From Risungbinella massiliensis (GTDB lineage: Bacteria > Bacillota > Bacilli > Thermoactinomycetales > Thermoactinomycetaceae): DNA of 64,000 bases. The notes under the pieces were generated by a model. It ran no database searches, was not told the origin of the DNA, and was given only the letters and a program-made list of their open reading frames with translations. The stretch lies in assembly GCF_000942395.1 (NCBI RefSeq), contig NZ_LN812102.1:558017-622016 (forward strand). The letters run 5' to 3'. The position numbers were made by a program, and so were the translations under genes. Below are positions 44,697 through 53,702 of this stretch, piece after piece. Each line of letters opens with the position of its first letter. Positions within the stretch are counted from its first letter, which is position 1.

Positions 44697-44880
44697 AGGA
44701 GCGGCACATAAAAAGCTCCTGTGGTTGTTTGGCCACTCCTGCTGTTGTACTTTACAGTAGTTGCCCATACCTGCAACTTAGCACAAAACCCCAGAGTTTT
44801 TGTGCTAAGTTGTGTATGGGCGTAGTGGCTTTTGACAACTGTCAGGAACCAAATCTTCTACGCAGTGCACAGGTGGAAAT
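44697..44880 (+). ncRNA. Rod-like structured RNA, leader of the 65-residue gene
   Basis: A TATGAT at 44685-44690 could start this RNA. The core hairpin pairs 44763-44770 with 44814-44821 (GCCCATAC/GTATGGGC) and 44774-44788 with 44798-44812 (15 perfect pairs). Outward pairs continue: GTTGT/ACAAC (44744-44748, 44835-44839), CCTG/CAGG (44738-44741, 44843-44846), TTTGG/CCAAA (44728-44732, 44849-44853) and CCTGTG/CACAGG (44718-44723, 44868-44873). A large central bubble remains at 44749-44762 and 44822-44834. The outermost pair covers the ribosome site of the next gene. It resembles 6S RNA in outline; not recognised as a known family. Confidence 0.55.
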
Positions 44881-45078
44881 GTGATACTTTTTGAAGCCGT
44901 GCAAAAAATTACACTAGGACATACTGAAGACATCGCACGTTTGATTCGCTTCCGAGACAACTATCCAAAGGAAGTAATTGACATAAAATTATATGAGGCG
45001 ATCGTAGATGGAAGTGTGCTAGTGAGAGAACAAGAAAAAGGCTCTGAATTAATCACGCTAATGCGTAATATGATTTAA
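44881..45078 (+). CDS. Small protein of unknown function behind a structured leader
   Basis: A 65-residue helical, charged protein (GHTEDIARLIRFRDNYPKEV and LYEAIVDGSVLVREQEKGSE). Starts with GTG at 44881; AGGTGG ends 4 bases upstream. That ribosome site can pair inside the preceding RNA. A perfect terminator follows. Not recognised; no membrane or signal segment. Confidence 0.6.
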   Translation: MILFEAVQKITLGHTEDIARLIRFRDNYPKEVIDIKLYEAIVDGSVLVREQEKGSELITLMRNMI

Positions 45079-45084
45079 GCTACT

Positions 45085-45117
45085 GCCTGTAAATGTATGC
45101 GTTTACAGGCCTTTTTC
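45085..45117 (+). terminator. Terminator of the 65-residue gene
   Basis: Stem GCCTGTAAA/TTTACAGGC followed by CTTTTT. Confidence 0.88.
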
Positions 45118-45143
45118 TGGCTGTATAAAAAAGACTCTCTCTT

Positions 45144-46136
45144 TTAAGAGACAGTCTCGGAAATTCCTTGTTTTTGTTTGATATGGGAGGCGATCTTATC
45201 ACCATGAAAGCGTCCATTTTCAATGAATATCTTGCCTGAATCATTTCCAGACGCTACAACACCAGCTAAATAAAGACCAGAAACACTTGTCTCCATCGTC
45301 TCTTCATCATAAATCGGGCATTGGTGAAGAGGATCAATCTGCCCACCTAAATGTTTTACGAAACGTAAATTAGGTCGATAACCTGTCATTGCAAATACAA
45401 AATCTGCAGGCAACACTTCTTCTTTTCCATTTTGTTTAATGTGAATGCTATCTTGCGTAATTTTTTCGGCCACTGCCTCAAAACGTGCATCGATTCGACC
45501 GAAATGAATAGCATTTTCGATCATCGGTTTTACCCAAGCTTTAACACTAGAATCAATTCCGGTCCGACGATGAATTAACGTCACATTCGCACCAGCTAAT
45601 TGAAGCTCCAGTGCAGTATCAACAGCAGAATTTTTACCCCCAATTACAATACAGTTGGTACCAGCAAAAGGATGAGCTTCTCGAAAATAATGATATACAT
45701 GATCTTGATCCTCACCAGGGATTCCAAGCCTATTTGGTTGATCGTAATATCCTGTGGCCAAAATCACATTTCGGGTTCCATATACCTGTTTTCCCGAACG
45801 GTTTACTGCTACTATCTGAAATCCTCCAGCACACTTCTTGATTTCTTGTACTTCTTCTCTTGTATGAATATCTAAATCAAAATAGTTAGCGATGGTTCGA
45901 TAATATTTGAGAGCCTCATGTCTTGTTGGCTTATCACCTGCTGTAATAAAAGGAACTCCTCCAATTTCGATTTTTTCTGGAGTACTAAAAAATGTCATCG
46001 ATAAGGGATAATGGTATACCGAGTTTACAAGATACCCTTTTTCTAATATTTTCGCTTGAAGGCCTGCTTTTTTTAATGTGATTGCGGTAGCTAAACCACA
46101 AGGACCAGCTCCGATTACAATTGCATCTAACATCAA
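45144..46136 (-). CDS. bdr: Bacillithiol disulfide reductase (YpdA/Bdr)
   Basis: A 330-residue FAD/NADPH oxidoreductase that recycles oxidised bacillithiol. The FAD motif is AIVIGAGPCGLATAITLKKAG with the family Cys14 in the CGLAT position, and the NADPH motif is CIVIGGKNSAVDTALELQLAG (about 166-186). ATGYYDQPNRLGIPGE and FAMTGYRPNL are also conserved. Follows gudB on the minus strand, as in B. subtilis. Confidence 0.93.
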   Translation of the reverse strand: MMLDAIVIGAGPCGLATAITLKKAGLQAKILEKGYLVNSVYHYPLSMTFFSTPEKIEIGGVPFITAGDKPTRHEALKYYRTIANYFDLDIHTREEVQEIKKCAGGFQIVAVNRSGKQVYGTRNVILATGYYDQPNRLGIPGEDQDHVYHYFREAHPFAGTNCIVIGGKNSAVDTALELQLAGANVTLIHRRTGIDSSVKAWVKPMIENAIHFGRIDARFEAVAEKITQDSIHIKQNGKEEVLPADFVFAMTGYRPNLRFVKHLGGQIDPLHQCPIYDEETMETSVSGLYLAGVVASGNDSGKIFIENGRFHGDKIASHIKQKQGISETVS

Positions 46137-46156
46137 AGTTCCCTCCTCAACAAAAC

Positions 46157-46200
46157 GAAAAACACCCCATACCGATGTGTCTTTCGGTATGTAAGGGTGC
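46157..46200 (-). terminator. Terminator of gudB
   Basis: Imperfect stem CACCCTTACATACCGA/TCGGTATGGGGTG followed by TTTTTCG on the minus strand. Confidence 0.75.
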
Positions 46201-46227
46201 TTTTTCTTTATTCCTAACTATATCGTA

Positions 46228-47499
46228 TTATACCCAACCACGGAAGCGAGAAGCCTCAGCCATTTTACGGACGCCCACCATATAAGCTGCCAAACGCATA
46301 TCTACACCATTTGCCTGAGCAGTGTTATATACATTGGCAAATCCTTGTACCATGATATCTCGTAAGCGTGTTTCTACTTCCTCTTCAGTCCAGTAGAAAC
46401 CTTGATTGTTTTGTACCCATTCAAAGTACGAAACGGTAACGCCACCCGCACTTGCTAGCACATCAGGAACAATCAAAATACCACGATCATGCAGGATTTT
46501 GGTTGCTTCCAAAGTAGTAGGTCCATTTGCTGCTTCTACCACGGCCGACGCACGAATACGATCCGCATTCTCACGTGTGATTTGGTTTTCTACTGCAGCA
46601 GGTACCAAAATATCACAATCTAATTCCAATAATTCCTGATTGGAAATTGTATTCTGGAACAGATTGGTAACGGTTCCAAAAGAGTCTCTTTTTTCCAATA
46701 GATACTCAATATCCAAACCATTTGGATCATGAAGAGCTCCTAATGCGTCGGAAATTCCAATCACTTTTGCTCCCATGTCATGCATAAACTTAGCTAAATA
46801 GCTACCTGCATTCCCAAATCCTTGAACTACCACCCTAGCACCTTGAATGTCGAATCCGCGTTTTTTCGCTGCTTCTTCGATCATAATCGTAACACCTTTC
46901 GCTGTAGCTGTGTCACGACCACGAGATCCACCAAGTACAATCGGTTTCCCAGTAATAAATCCTGGGGAGTCAAATTCACGAATACGACTATATTCGTCCA
47001 TCATCCATGCCATGATTTGAGAATTGGTGAAAACGTCTGGTGCTGGTACGTCTTTGGTAGGTCCTACTAGCTGACTAATAGCACGAACATACCCACGAGA
47101 AAGACGTTCTAATTCACCAAACGACATTTTACGGGGATCACAAATGATACCACCTTTACCTCCACCATAAGGCAGATCAACGATGCCACATTTGAGGCTC
47201 ATCCAGATAGATAACGCTTTCACTTCAGATTCAGTAACATCGGGATGAAACCGCACTCCACCTTTTGTAGGACCTACTGCATCGTTATGTTGGGCACGAT
47301 AGCCAGTAAATACCTGCACGGAACCATCATCCATTTTGATCGGGATGCGTACCGTCAACAGTCGGAGTGGCTCCTTTAAAAGCTCATATACCGGTTCAGG
47401 ATAACCGAGCTTTTCCAAGGCTTCTTGAATGACAGTTTGTGTAGAAACTAATACATCCAAGTTTTCTTGTTGGCCCGATGCTACATTTTGACGACCCAT
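46228..47499 (-). CDS. gudB: NAD-specific glutamate dehydrogenase (Glu/Leu/Phe/Val family)
   Basis: A 423-residue enzyme, glutamate to 2-oxoglutarate plus ammonia. GGVRFHPDVTESEVKALS and DLPYGGGKGGIICDPR carry the catalytic lysines; VVQGFGNAGSYLAKFMHDMG is the Rossmann loop. The catabolic RocG/GudB type is indicated by length and gene position. Start follows an AAGGTGG site. Confidence 0.94.
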   Translation of the reverse strand: MGRQNVASGQQENLDVLVSTQTVIQEALEKLGYPEPVYELLKEPLRLLTVRIPIKMDDGSVQVFTGYRAQHNDAVGPTKGGVRFHPDVTESEVKALSIWMSLKCGIVDLPYGGGKGGIICDPRKMSFGELERLSRGYVRAISQLVGPTKDVPAPDVFTNSQIMAWMMDEYSRIREFDSPGFITGKPIVLGGSRGRDTATAKGVTIMIEEAAKKRGFDIQGARVVVQGFGNAGSYLAKFMHDMGAKVIGISDALGALHDPNGLDIEYLLEKRDSFGTVTNLFQNTISNQELLELDCDILVPAAVENQITRENADRIRASAVVEAANGPTTLEATKILHDRGILIVPDVLASAGGVTVSYFEWVQNNQGFYWTEEEVETRLRDIMVQGFANVYNTAQANGVDMRLAAYMVGVRKMAEASRFRGWV

Positions 47500-47743
47500 T
47501 TATATAACCACCTTCAAATTTGCTACGAACCTATAATATCTGGTTCGCAATCTAAGAAAACACTATCAGTATACATCAGGGTTTTGTATTAGAGAACCCA
47601 TAAAATTTTATTTTCCTATCTTTCAGTCTAAGCATCACAATAATCTGCCAATACACCATGTATGCAACATCTAATGCTAATTTGTTCTATAATAAAAGCG
47701 TTACCAAAACATCACTTTATTTTTAAATAGAAAGGACTCTGGG

Positions 47744-48418
47744 TTGATGGCTGATATTCTCTATGTTTTTGCACATCCCGATGACGAGACGTTTACTGTT
47801 GGAGGAATGATTGCGCATCACCATGATCTAAGAAAAAGCCAAACCTTATACTGTGCGACACATGGCGAGGCTGGAAAAACAGGAAATCCTCCTGTTTGCT
47901 CCAAAGAAGAGTTGAGTTCTTTTCGACAAAAAGAACTTGATGAAGCGATTGGAATCCTTGGACTAAATAAATTGATTTTGCGCGATTTTGGGGATGGGAA
48001 GCTCAAAGAAATGCCTTTTGAGAAGCTAGTTGCAGATGTCCTAACTGTCTTAGAAGAGGAAAAACCAGAGATTGTAATCACCTTTCCTCCAGAAGGAATC
48101 TCTGGTCACCAAGACCATCGTATTATTCAACAAGCAACACTGGCTGCAGTGAAACAGGCAAGTTTCCCAACCACACTATACTACATTATCATTCCAGACT
48201 CCGTAGCCGAGAAAATGGGTCGACACGTATATTCCACACCCGATTCAGAAATTGATCACTCAGTCGACGTGACAAAATACCGCGAACAAATTGTAGCGGC
48301 ACTGCTTGCTCATCGTAGTCAACATCTTTCGGTAGAAAAGGCTTTTCCAGAGATTGAAAAGCAAGACTGGTCCCGCTTTCGTACCCATGAATATTTTCAA
48401 CTAGGATATCGCAAATAA
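47744..48418 (+). CDS. bshB2: Bacillithiol biosynthesis deacetylase BshB2 (PIG-L family)
   Basis: Removes acetyl from GlcNAc-malate during bacillithiol synthesis. The zinc motif is FAHPDDETFTVGG (about residues 9-21) and the third ligand is in GHQDHRII (about 125-132). 224 residues from TTG 47744 or 223 from ATG 47747; AAAGGA lies upstream of both. A TATAAT at 47688-47693 is a possible -10. Divergent from gudB and near bdr, so synthesis and recycling of bacillithiol are adjacent. Confidence 0.9.
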   Translation: MMADILYVFAHPDDETFTVGGMIAHHHDLRKSQTLYCATHGEAGKTGNPPVCSKEELSSFRQKELDEAIGILGLNKLILRDFGDGKLKEMPFEKLVADVLTVLEEEKPEIVITFPPEGISGHQDHRIIQQATLAAVKQASFPTTLYYIIIPDSVAEKMGRHVYSTPDSEIDHSVDVTKYREQIVAALLAHRSQHLSVEKAFPEIEKQDWSRFRTHEYFQLGYRK

Positions 48419-48419
48419 G

Positions 48420-48458
48420 AGAAACAGAGCTATCTAATAGATAGCTCTGTTTTATTTT
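48420..48458 (+). terminator. Terminator of bshB2
   Basis: Stem AAACAGAGCTATCT/AGATAGCTCTGTTT followed by T-rich tail. Confidence 0.9.
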
Positions 48459-48461
48459 ATA

Positions 48462-48498
48462 AGAAAACGTTTACAAAACAGACACATGCGTTTAAGAT
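48462..48498 (+). promoter_or_regulatory. Promoter of the dicarboxylate symporter with an overlapping cre-like site
   Basis: TTTACA (48470-48475) and TAAGAT (48493-48498) are 17 bases apart. AGAAAACGTTTACA (48462-48475) matches the cre consensus at 13 of 14 positions and overlaps the -35, predicting CcpA control. Consensus match only. Confidence 0.6.
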
Positions 48499-48558
48499 AA
48501 ACAATAAGTTTATGCAATTTAAAAAAATATTTATTTTATTTTTAGAAAGGGTGACAAG

Positions 48559-49833
48559 ATGAATAAACTATTTACGAACCTAACCTTCCAAGTTTTAGTA
48601 GCAATCACAGTTGGTATAATACTAGGTTTTGTGGCTCCAGATATAGCCAAAGAGATGAAACCACTAGGAACCATTTTTATTAATCTCGTCAAGATGCTGA
48701 TCGCCCCAATTATTTTTCTAACTATCGTTCTTGGAATTGCCAAGATGGGTAACATGAAAAAAGTGGGGAGAGTAGGAGGAAAAGCCCTACTATATTTTGA
48801 GATCGTAACTACACTTGCACTTGTTATCGGTTTGTTTGTCGCCAATTTTGTACAACCAGGTGCGAATGTTAATTTACAAGAAATCAAGACAGGAGATGTC
48901 TCAGAATACACAAAAGAAGGTCAAGAAATGGATTGGGTTGACTTCTTTGTCCACATCGTACCAGAGAATATTGTAGGGGCATTTGCTGAAGGAGAAATTT
49001 TACAGGTAGTCTTGTTTGCTTGTCTCTTTGGATTTGCACTTGCTTCCTTTGGTGAGAACTTCAAAAAACCCACTATCCAATTCTGCGAGAATTTATCTCA
49101 AATTTTCTTCAAGATCGTAGCCATGGTAATGCGTGTTGCCCCAATCGGAGCATTTGGTGCTATGTCGTTTACGATCGGAAACTATGGACTCAAAACGTTA
49201 CTTCCATTAGGAAAACTCATGGTCTCTGTCTATACAACTATGGCCTTGTTCATTTTTATTGTGCTAGCACTTATCTGTAAAATATATCGATTCAATATCT
49301 TCTCTTATCTCCGTTTTATTAAAGATGAAATATTGATTGTTCTTGGAACTTCCTCCTCGGAATCCGTTCTTCCACGAATGTTGGACAAGATGGAGAAATT
49401 CGGTTGTTCGAAGAGTGTAACTGGTCTGGTCATACCAACTGGATACTCCTTTAATTTAGATGGAACTTCTATCTATCTTTCCATGGCAGTGATCTTTTTA
49501 GCCCAAGTATTTGGTATTGATCTATCCATCTGGCAAATGGTCACGATTATCGGAATTTTGATGATTACCTCCAAAGGTGCTGCTGGAGTAACTGGTTCTG
49601 GTTTTATCGTTCTCGCCTCTACGCTGTCTGCCATGAACCTCATTCCGCTAGAAGGACTTGGATTGTTACTTGGAGTAGACCGGTTTATGTCGGAAGCACG
49701 TGCAATTACGAACCTAATCGGAAATGGAATAGCTACGATCGTCGTTGCGAAGAGCGAAGGTGAATTTGATGAAGAGAAAAACCGTATTGTATTAGAAGAG
49801 ATGAGGAACAAATCTCAAACAGAAGTAGCATAA
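48559..49833 (+). CDS. Dicarboxylate/amino acid:cation symporter (DctA-like)
   Basis: A 424-residue DAACS-family transporter with about eight helices and two hairpins. GTSSSESVLPRMLDKMEKFG (about residues 264-283) and GLVIPTGYSFNLDGTSIYL (about 291-309) match DctA/DctP closely, so uptake of succinate, fumarate or malate is likelier than glutamate. Start follows AAAGGGTG. A cre-like site fits control by preferred carbon sources. Confidence 0.9.
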   Translation: MNKLFTNLTFQVLVAITVGIILGFVAPDIAKEMKPLGTIFINLVKMLIAPIIFLTIVLGIAKMGNMKKVGRVGGKALLYFEIVTTLALVIGLFVANFVQPGANVNLQEIKTGDVSEYTKEGQEMDWVDFFVHIVPENIVGAFAEGEILQVVLFACLFGFALASFGENFKKPTIQFCENLSQIFFKIVAMVMRVAPIGAFGAMSFTIGNYGLKTLLPLGKLMVSVYTTMALFIFIVLALICKIYRFNIFSYLRFIKDEILIVLGTSSSESVLPRMLDKMEKFGCSKSVTGLVIPTGYSFNLDGTSIYLSMAVIFLAQVFGIDLSIWQMVTIIGILMITSKGAAGVTGSGFIVLASTLSAMNLIPLEGLGLLLGVDRFMSEARAITNLIGNGIATIVVAKSEGEFDEEKNRIVLEEMRNKSQTEVA

Positions 49834-49844
49834 TAAAAAAATAA

Positions 49845-49895
49845 ACAACAAGCAAAAAGACCTCTTTTAATAGGAGGTCTTTTTGCTTGTTGTTG
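49845..49895. terminator. Bidirectional terminator between the symporter and mecB
   Basis: Near-perfect 21-bp stem: AAGCAAAAAGACCTC pairs with GAGGTCTTTTTGCTT and flanks continue AACAAC/GTTGTT. Confidence 0.85.
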
Positions 49896-49908
49896 CATTG
49901 GTTTTCTT

Positions 49909-50493
49909 TTATCCAAATATACGAGCAATCTCTTCGATCGCGTTATGTTTCCAGATCGGATTTCCATATTCACTTAAGTAAACATCTGTCATCGTAGATG
50001 GTTCACCATACTCTAATAAAAGAGCAATAAGTGATTCCAATTTGTCTTCTGCTTCTTCTTCATCCAACACTAGATAGTAGCGATTTTGGAAGCTATAGAC
50101 ACGCCCAGCTTCCGATAAAATGGGGTTCATGCGTATCGCTACCTGAATCAAGTGCTCCACATCCAAGAATCGAAATACGATGTGATCGTTCTCCTCCATC
50201 GTTACTTCGAGCTCGTACATTTCACTACCACTAAGTTCGTCTTGTTTCTTAGATCTGCTTCGTGAGACCACTACAATGACGCCCTGAGCTGGTAAAGCGA
50301 AGACTTCTACAGACAAAGGTCCCAAAACTTCAAAACCAAGTTCCTGATATGCATGTTCCATCATATCGTTAAACAAATCATGAACTTTGGGAACATCACT
50401 CCACATATCATCTTTTTCAATACCCCGATCTAGTAGATCATCCATGGTCAAATGGAACCGGACCTTATCTCCTTCTAGACGCTCGACACGCAT
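49909..50493 (-). CDS. mecB: Adaptor protein MecA/YpbH family
   Basis: A 194-residue adaptor that delivers substrates to ClpCP. The N-terminal MRVERLEGDKVRFHLTMDDLLDRG recognises substrates and the C-terminal domain (about 110-194) binds ClpC. Position near gudB and fer fits YpbH (MecB) rather than MecA; the two are hard to tell apart by eye. GGGAGGG precedes the start. Confidence 0.9.
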   Translation of the reverse strand: MRVERLEGDKVRFHLTMDDLLDRGIEKDDMWSDVPKVHDLFNDMMEHAYQELGFEVLGPLSVEVFALPAQGVIVVVSRSRSKKQDELSGSEMYELEVTMEENDHIVFRFLDVEHLIQVAIRMNPILSEAGRVYSFQNRYYLVLDEEEAEDKLESLIALLLEYGEPSTMTDVYLSEYGNPIWKHNAIEEIARIFG

Positions 50494-50756
50494 GGCTTAC
50501 CCTCCCTCACTGGAGACCTTCCGATCCAATATATGTAGCCTAAATTGTGTTGGTTACGATAGCTTGTCTCCTTTTTTCTATAATTTTATGATACATGAAA
50601 ATAGAGTAAAATGCATTATATCCAGTGAAAAACATTCCTATATTCTCTTGTTTTTCCAATTCTCTACCAAGTGAACTACATCGCCATTGAAATGGCGAGC
50701 TTCTCGATTCATTGAATCGACCAACGTCGCATTCTCCACGAAGGCACGTTCCATGC

Positions 50757-51875
50757 CTATATTAGGTTTAGTTCTAACTGTCCGCATTTTAGCGTTGGAA
50801 CATGTCCAACTGCTTTATGTAGTATGTTTCTTGCCGCATTTACATCTCTATCTTCTGTATATCCGCAAGAGCAACTATGGACTCTATCTTTTCGTTCTTT
50901 TTTTACGATCTGACCACATTTTGAGCAAGCCTGAGACGTGTTGTATGGGTCCACTTGTATTACTTGCTTACCAGCATATTCTGCTTTGTAGGAAGTGAAC
51001 TGTACAAGTTGATTCCATCCAGCATCCACAATACTTTTGGCTAATTTGTGATTCAAGACCATTCCTTTGATATTCAGATCTTCAAAGGCAATTAGATCAT
51101 AGCGATCTACTAGATACCTACTAATTTTATGGGCAATGTCTTTTCTTTGATTTGCTATGTACTCATGTAGCTTTGCAAGCAAAGCTACAGCCTTTCTACG
51201 ACGATTGGAACCTTTCTTACGTTTAGATACTATGCGCTGAAGTCGTTTTAGTTTGCGTTCTGACTTTCTAAAATACTTAGGGTGTTCGAAAAATTCTCCA
51301 TCAGATGTAATAGCAAGATGTCTAACACCAAGATCAACACCGACTTGTTTCCCTGTCGAGTGTGTTATGGTTTCGATTTCACAGGAAAAACAAGCATAGT
51401 ACTTTCCATTTTTTCGGATGATGGTACAGGTCTTGATCTTTCCTTCTACTTGTCTGTGGCATTTGATGCGAACATTACCGATCTTAGACAGTTTCAGATA
51501 TTTCCCATCAAGAGCAAACCCACTTTGTGGGTATGTGAAGCTATCATAACGGTTTTTACCTTGAAAGCGTGGGTATCCTGCTTTCTCTCCCGCTTTGATT
51601 CTACGAAAAAACCCTTTAAATGCTTTATCTAAACGACGTAGAATGTCCTGTAACACTTGCGATTGTACCTGTTTGAACTCTGGAAACTCTTTCTTTAGTC
51701 GTGGTAATTCATTCTGTTGCATGTTGTAGTTAACGGAAATACCACGTTTTTCATAAGAAAACTTTCGTTGTTCCAAAGCTGTATTGTATAGCCAGCGACA
51801 CAAATTCAAGGTAGTTTCGATTCGTTCCATTTGTACCCGATTAGGTTCTATCTTGAATTTGTACGACTTCATCAT
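50757..51875 (-). CDS. tnpB: RNA-guided nuclease TnpB
   Basis: A 372-residue OrfB/TnpB. The RuvC residues are intact: D181 in GVDLGVRH, E265 in AFEDLNIKG and D344 in EDRDVNAARN. The zinc finger has C317, C320, C335 and C337. The N-terminal HTH_OrfB part (RIETTLNLCRWLYNTALEQR) is full length. Start 51875 follows AAAGGGGG; an extra 36 upstream codons overlap tnpA. The 3' end and right end are where a TnpB element's omega-RNA is normally encoded. Confidence 0.95.
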   Translation of the reverse strand: MMKSYKFKIEPNRVQMERIETTLNLCRWLYNTALEQRKFSYEKRGISVNYNMQQNELPRLKKEFPEFKQVQSQVLQDILRRLDKAFKGFFRRIKAGEKAGYPRFQGKNRYDSFTYPQSGFALDGKYLKLSKIGNVRIKCHRQVEGKIKTCTIIRKNGKYYACFSCEIETITHSTGKQVGVDLGVRHLAITSDGEFFEHPKYFRKSERKLKRLQRIVSKRKKGSNRRRKAVALLAKLHEYIANQRKDIAHKISRYLVDRYDLIAFEDLNIKGMVLNHKLAKSIVDAGWNQLVQFTSYKAEYAGKQVIQVDPYNTSQACSKCGQIVKKERKDRVHSCSCGYTEDRDVNAARNILHKAVGHVPTLKCGQLELNLI

Positions 51876-52296
51876 TTGATTTTCCCCCTTTCTTTTTCTG
51901 ATTTTCCATGTACTTACGAATCGTTTCTTCCGAAATAGAGCCAATGGTTTCCATGTAGAAGCTGCTATTCCAAAGATGACCATCCCATAACTTATTTCTT
52001 AGCCTCGGGAACTTTAGAAATAACTTCCTAGCGGAAATACCTTTCAACATTTTCACAATGTATGATGGAGCTACTTTAGGATGAGCAGAAGCAAAGACAT
52101 GGACGTGGTCTTGCTCTCCCACCTCCATCATAGCTACTTCAAACCCTTTCTCCTCCGCAATCTCTTGAAAAATAACTTTTAGATACGTTTCAATCTCTTG
52201 ATCCAGTACGGCTCTACGATACTTCACCGACCATACCATGTGGTAGTTGACATTATACACGCAAGTCCTAGCGTGTTTTACAGTGTTTTTACTCAT
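51841..52296 (-). CDS. tnpA: Y1 transposase TnpA (IS200/IS605)
   Basis: A 151-residue single-strand transposase. The HUH motif is DHVHVFAS (H64, H66) and the catalytic tyrosine is Y129 in TIRKYMENQ, so it looks active. Overlaps the start of tnpB by 35 bp. No strong ribosome site is visible, which is common for these genes. Confidence 0.94.
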   Translation of the reverse strand: MSKNTVKHARTCVYNVNYHMVWSVKYRRAVLDQEIETYLKVIFQEIAEEKGFEVAMMEVGEQDHVHVFASAHPKVAPSYIVKMLKGISARKLFLKFPRLRNKLWDGHLWNSSFYMETIGSISEETIRKYMENQKKKGGKSNDEVVQIQDRT

Positions 52297-52632
52297 ACAT
52301 ATAGTGTAAAAAAATAGGGTAAATATAGTAACATATAAGGAAAATTATATTACATATAGTAGGAGGAAAGTGCAAAAAATAAATTGCTCTAAGCATCCCC
52401 ACAAGGGGGATACCGAGCAATGCTCCCTTTCATCTACCCCATTGAAATGGGGAGAATTCCCGTTCGCAAATCTTAAATAGAAATGTGTTGAATCGTATGT
52501 CAATCTAATTGCATAAAATAGACGAAATAGGTCAACGTAAGTCTGATTAGATTATCAAATGGAAAGATGCCTCCTTGCATTCCATTTAGAATCGTTCTAC
52601 AATGGGTTTTGGAAGAGAAATATACAAATTGA

Positions 52633-52878
<246 letters not shown>

Positions 52879-52903
52879 TCAAAAGCAACTACATACGTTG
52901 CCT

Positions 52904-52938
52904 AAAAAGCTACTAACCTCCAGGTTGGTAGCTTTTTT
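52904..52938 (+). terminator. Terminator of fer
   Basis: Stem AAAAAGCTACTAACCT/AGGTTGGTAGCTTTTTT. Confidence 0.9.
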
Positions 52939-53083
52939 CAGATGCACCCCACTGTGAAGAAGATATTAGATACCAAACCAAAGAAATACATCATAAAAGT
53001 AAGAGGCTAACAGCGTGTAACCTTATGTTAAACTAAACGTGGATATATAACATAAATACTCTGTGAAAGGCGGACAAGCTTTC

Positions 53084-53566
53084 ATGTTTAAACGTAAGTT
53101 TCTTGCATCACTCTATAGTAGCATTACTAGTGTCGTGATCACGTTTTTCTTTTTATCCTTTATCGCAACAGAGTATGTTTTCTCCAACGTATTTCCATTT
53201 CTGTTTACTGGTTACTCGCTAGGAAACTTTGTTGGAGCATTTTTCCTCGCTCTCCCGTTTTCCCTTCTTTTTGAATGGCTGACCAATAAAATCGCAGATA
53301 CGACACTCCGAAAACCTAGTTATATTGGAGCACACTTCCTCCTATGTCTTTGGGCTCTTTGGAATAGTCATTATGTCATTGCCTTCATTTTTAGCATCTT
53401 GGTAACTAGTACATTTCTCTATTTTGATCATCTGTTTCAAAAACCTACCTTTTGGAATTCTTATCAACGAACGCATTGGATCATCCTAGGAGTATTTGCA
53501 TTAGTCTGGATCATCTGTTTTTCCCTATATTTAGATACACCTTATATACCTGCAATGAACTCATAA
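53084..53566 (+). CDS. Membrane protein of unknown function
   Basis: A 160-residue protein with five likely helices (for example SSITSVVITFFFLSFIATEY, GNFVGAFFLALPFSLLFEWL and THWIILGVFALVWIICFSLY). Not recognised. ATG 53084 is preferred; AAAGGCGG is 12-13 bases upstream, a little far. An upstream GTG at 53063 lies before that site. Its original terminator has been split by the IS3 element. Confidence 0.6.
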   Translation: MFKRKFLASLYSSITSVVITFFFLSFIATEYVFSNVFPFLFTGYSLGNFVGAFFLALPFSLLFEWLTNKIADTTLRKPSYIGAHFLLCLWALWNSHYVIAFIFSILVTSTFLYFDHLFQKPTFWNSYQRTHWIILGVFALVWIICFSLYLDTPYIPAMNS

Positions 53567-53702
53567 TCCTCCAGAATAACAAAAGAAAGAAAAAGACTGC
53601 ACTTCTACTAGAAATTGGTATTATCCCCTTACGGTAGACAGTGAAAAAAGAGAACATGTTAACATGTTCTCATAGACACTGCTATAACCGGAGGGGATTT
53701 TT

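Larger units (their letters stand above)
50672..52467 (-). mobile_element. Complete IS200/IS605-family element with tnpA and tnpB
   Basis: About 1.8 kb. Left-end hairpins lie at 52380-52465 (read on the minus strand: a CCCC..GGGG hairpin, then CTCGGTATCCCCC..GGGG..CTTAGAG). The right end at 50672-50700 has a TCGCCATTTCAATGGCGA hairpin followed by GTTCA. No terminal inverted or direct repeats, as expected for single-strand Y1 transposition. Exact ends cannot be fixed without an empty site. Confidence 0.85.

Noticed and set aside
44530-44768. 76- and 64-codon frames on either strand near 44.6 kb
   Set aside because: They overlap the promoter and structured leader, lack ribosome sites and have non-coding-like composition.
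49909-50493. Calling this gene mecA with certainty
   Set aside because: MecA and YpbH are close paralogues; gene position favours YpbH but sequence reading alone does not settle it.
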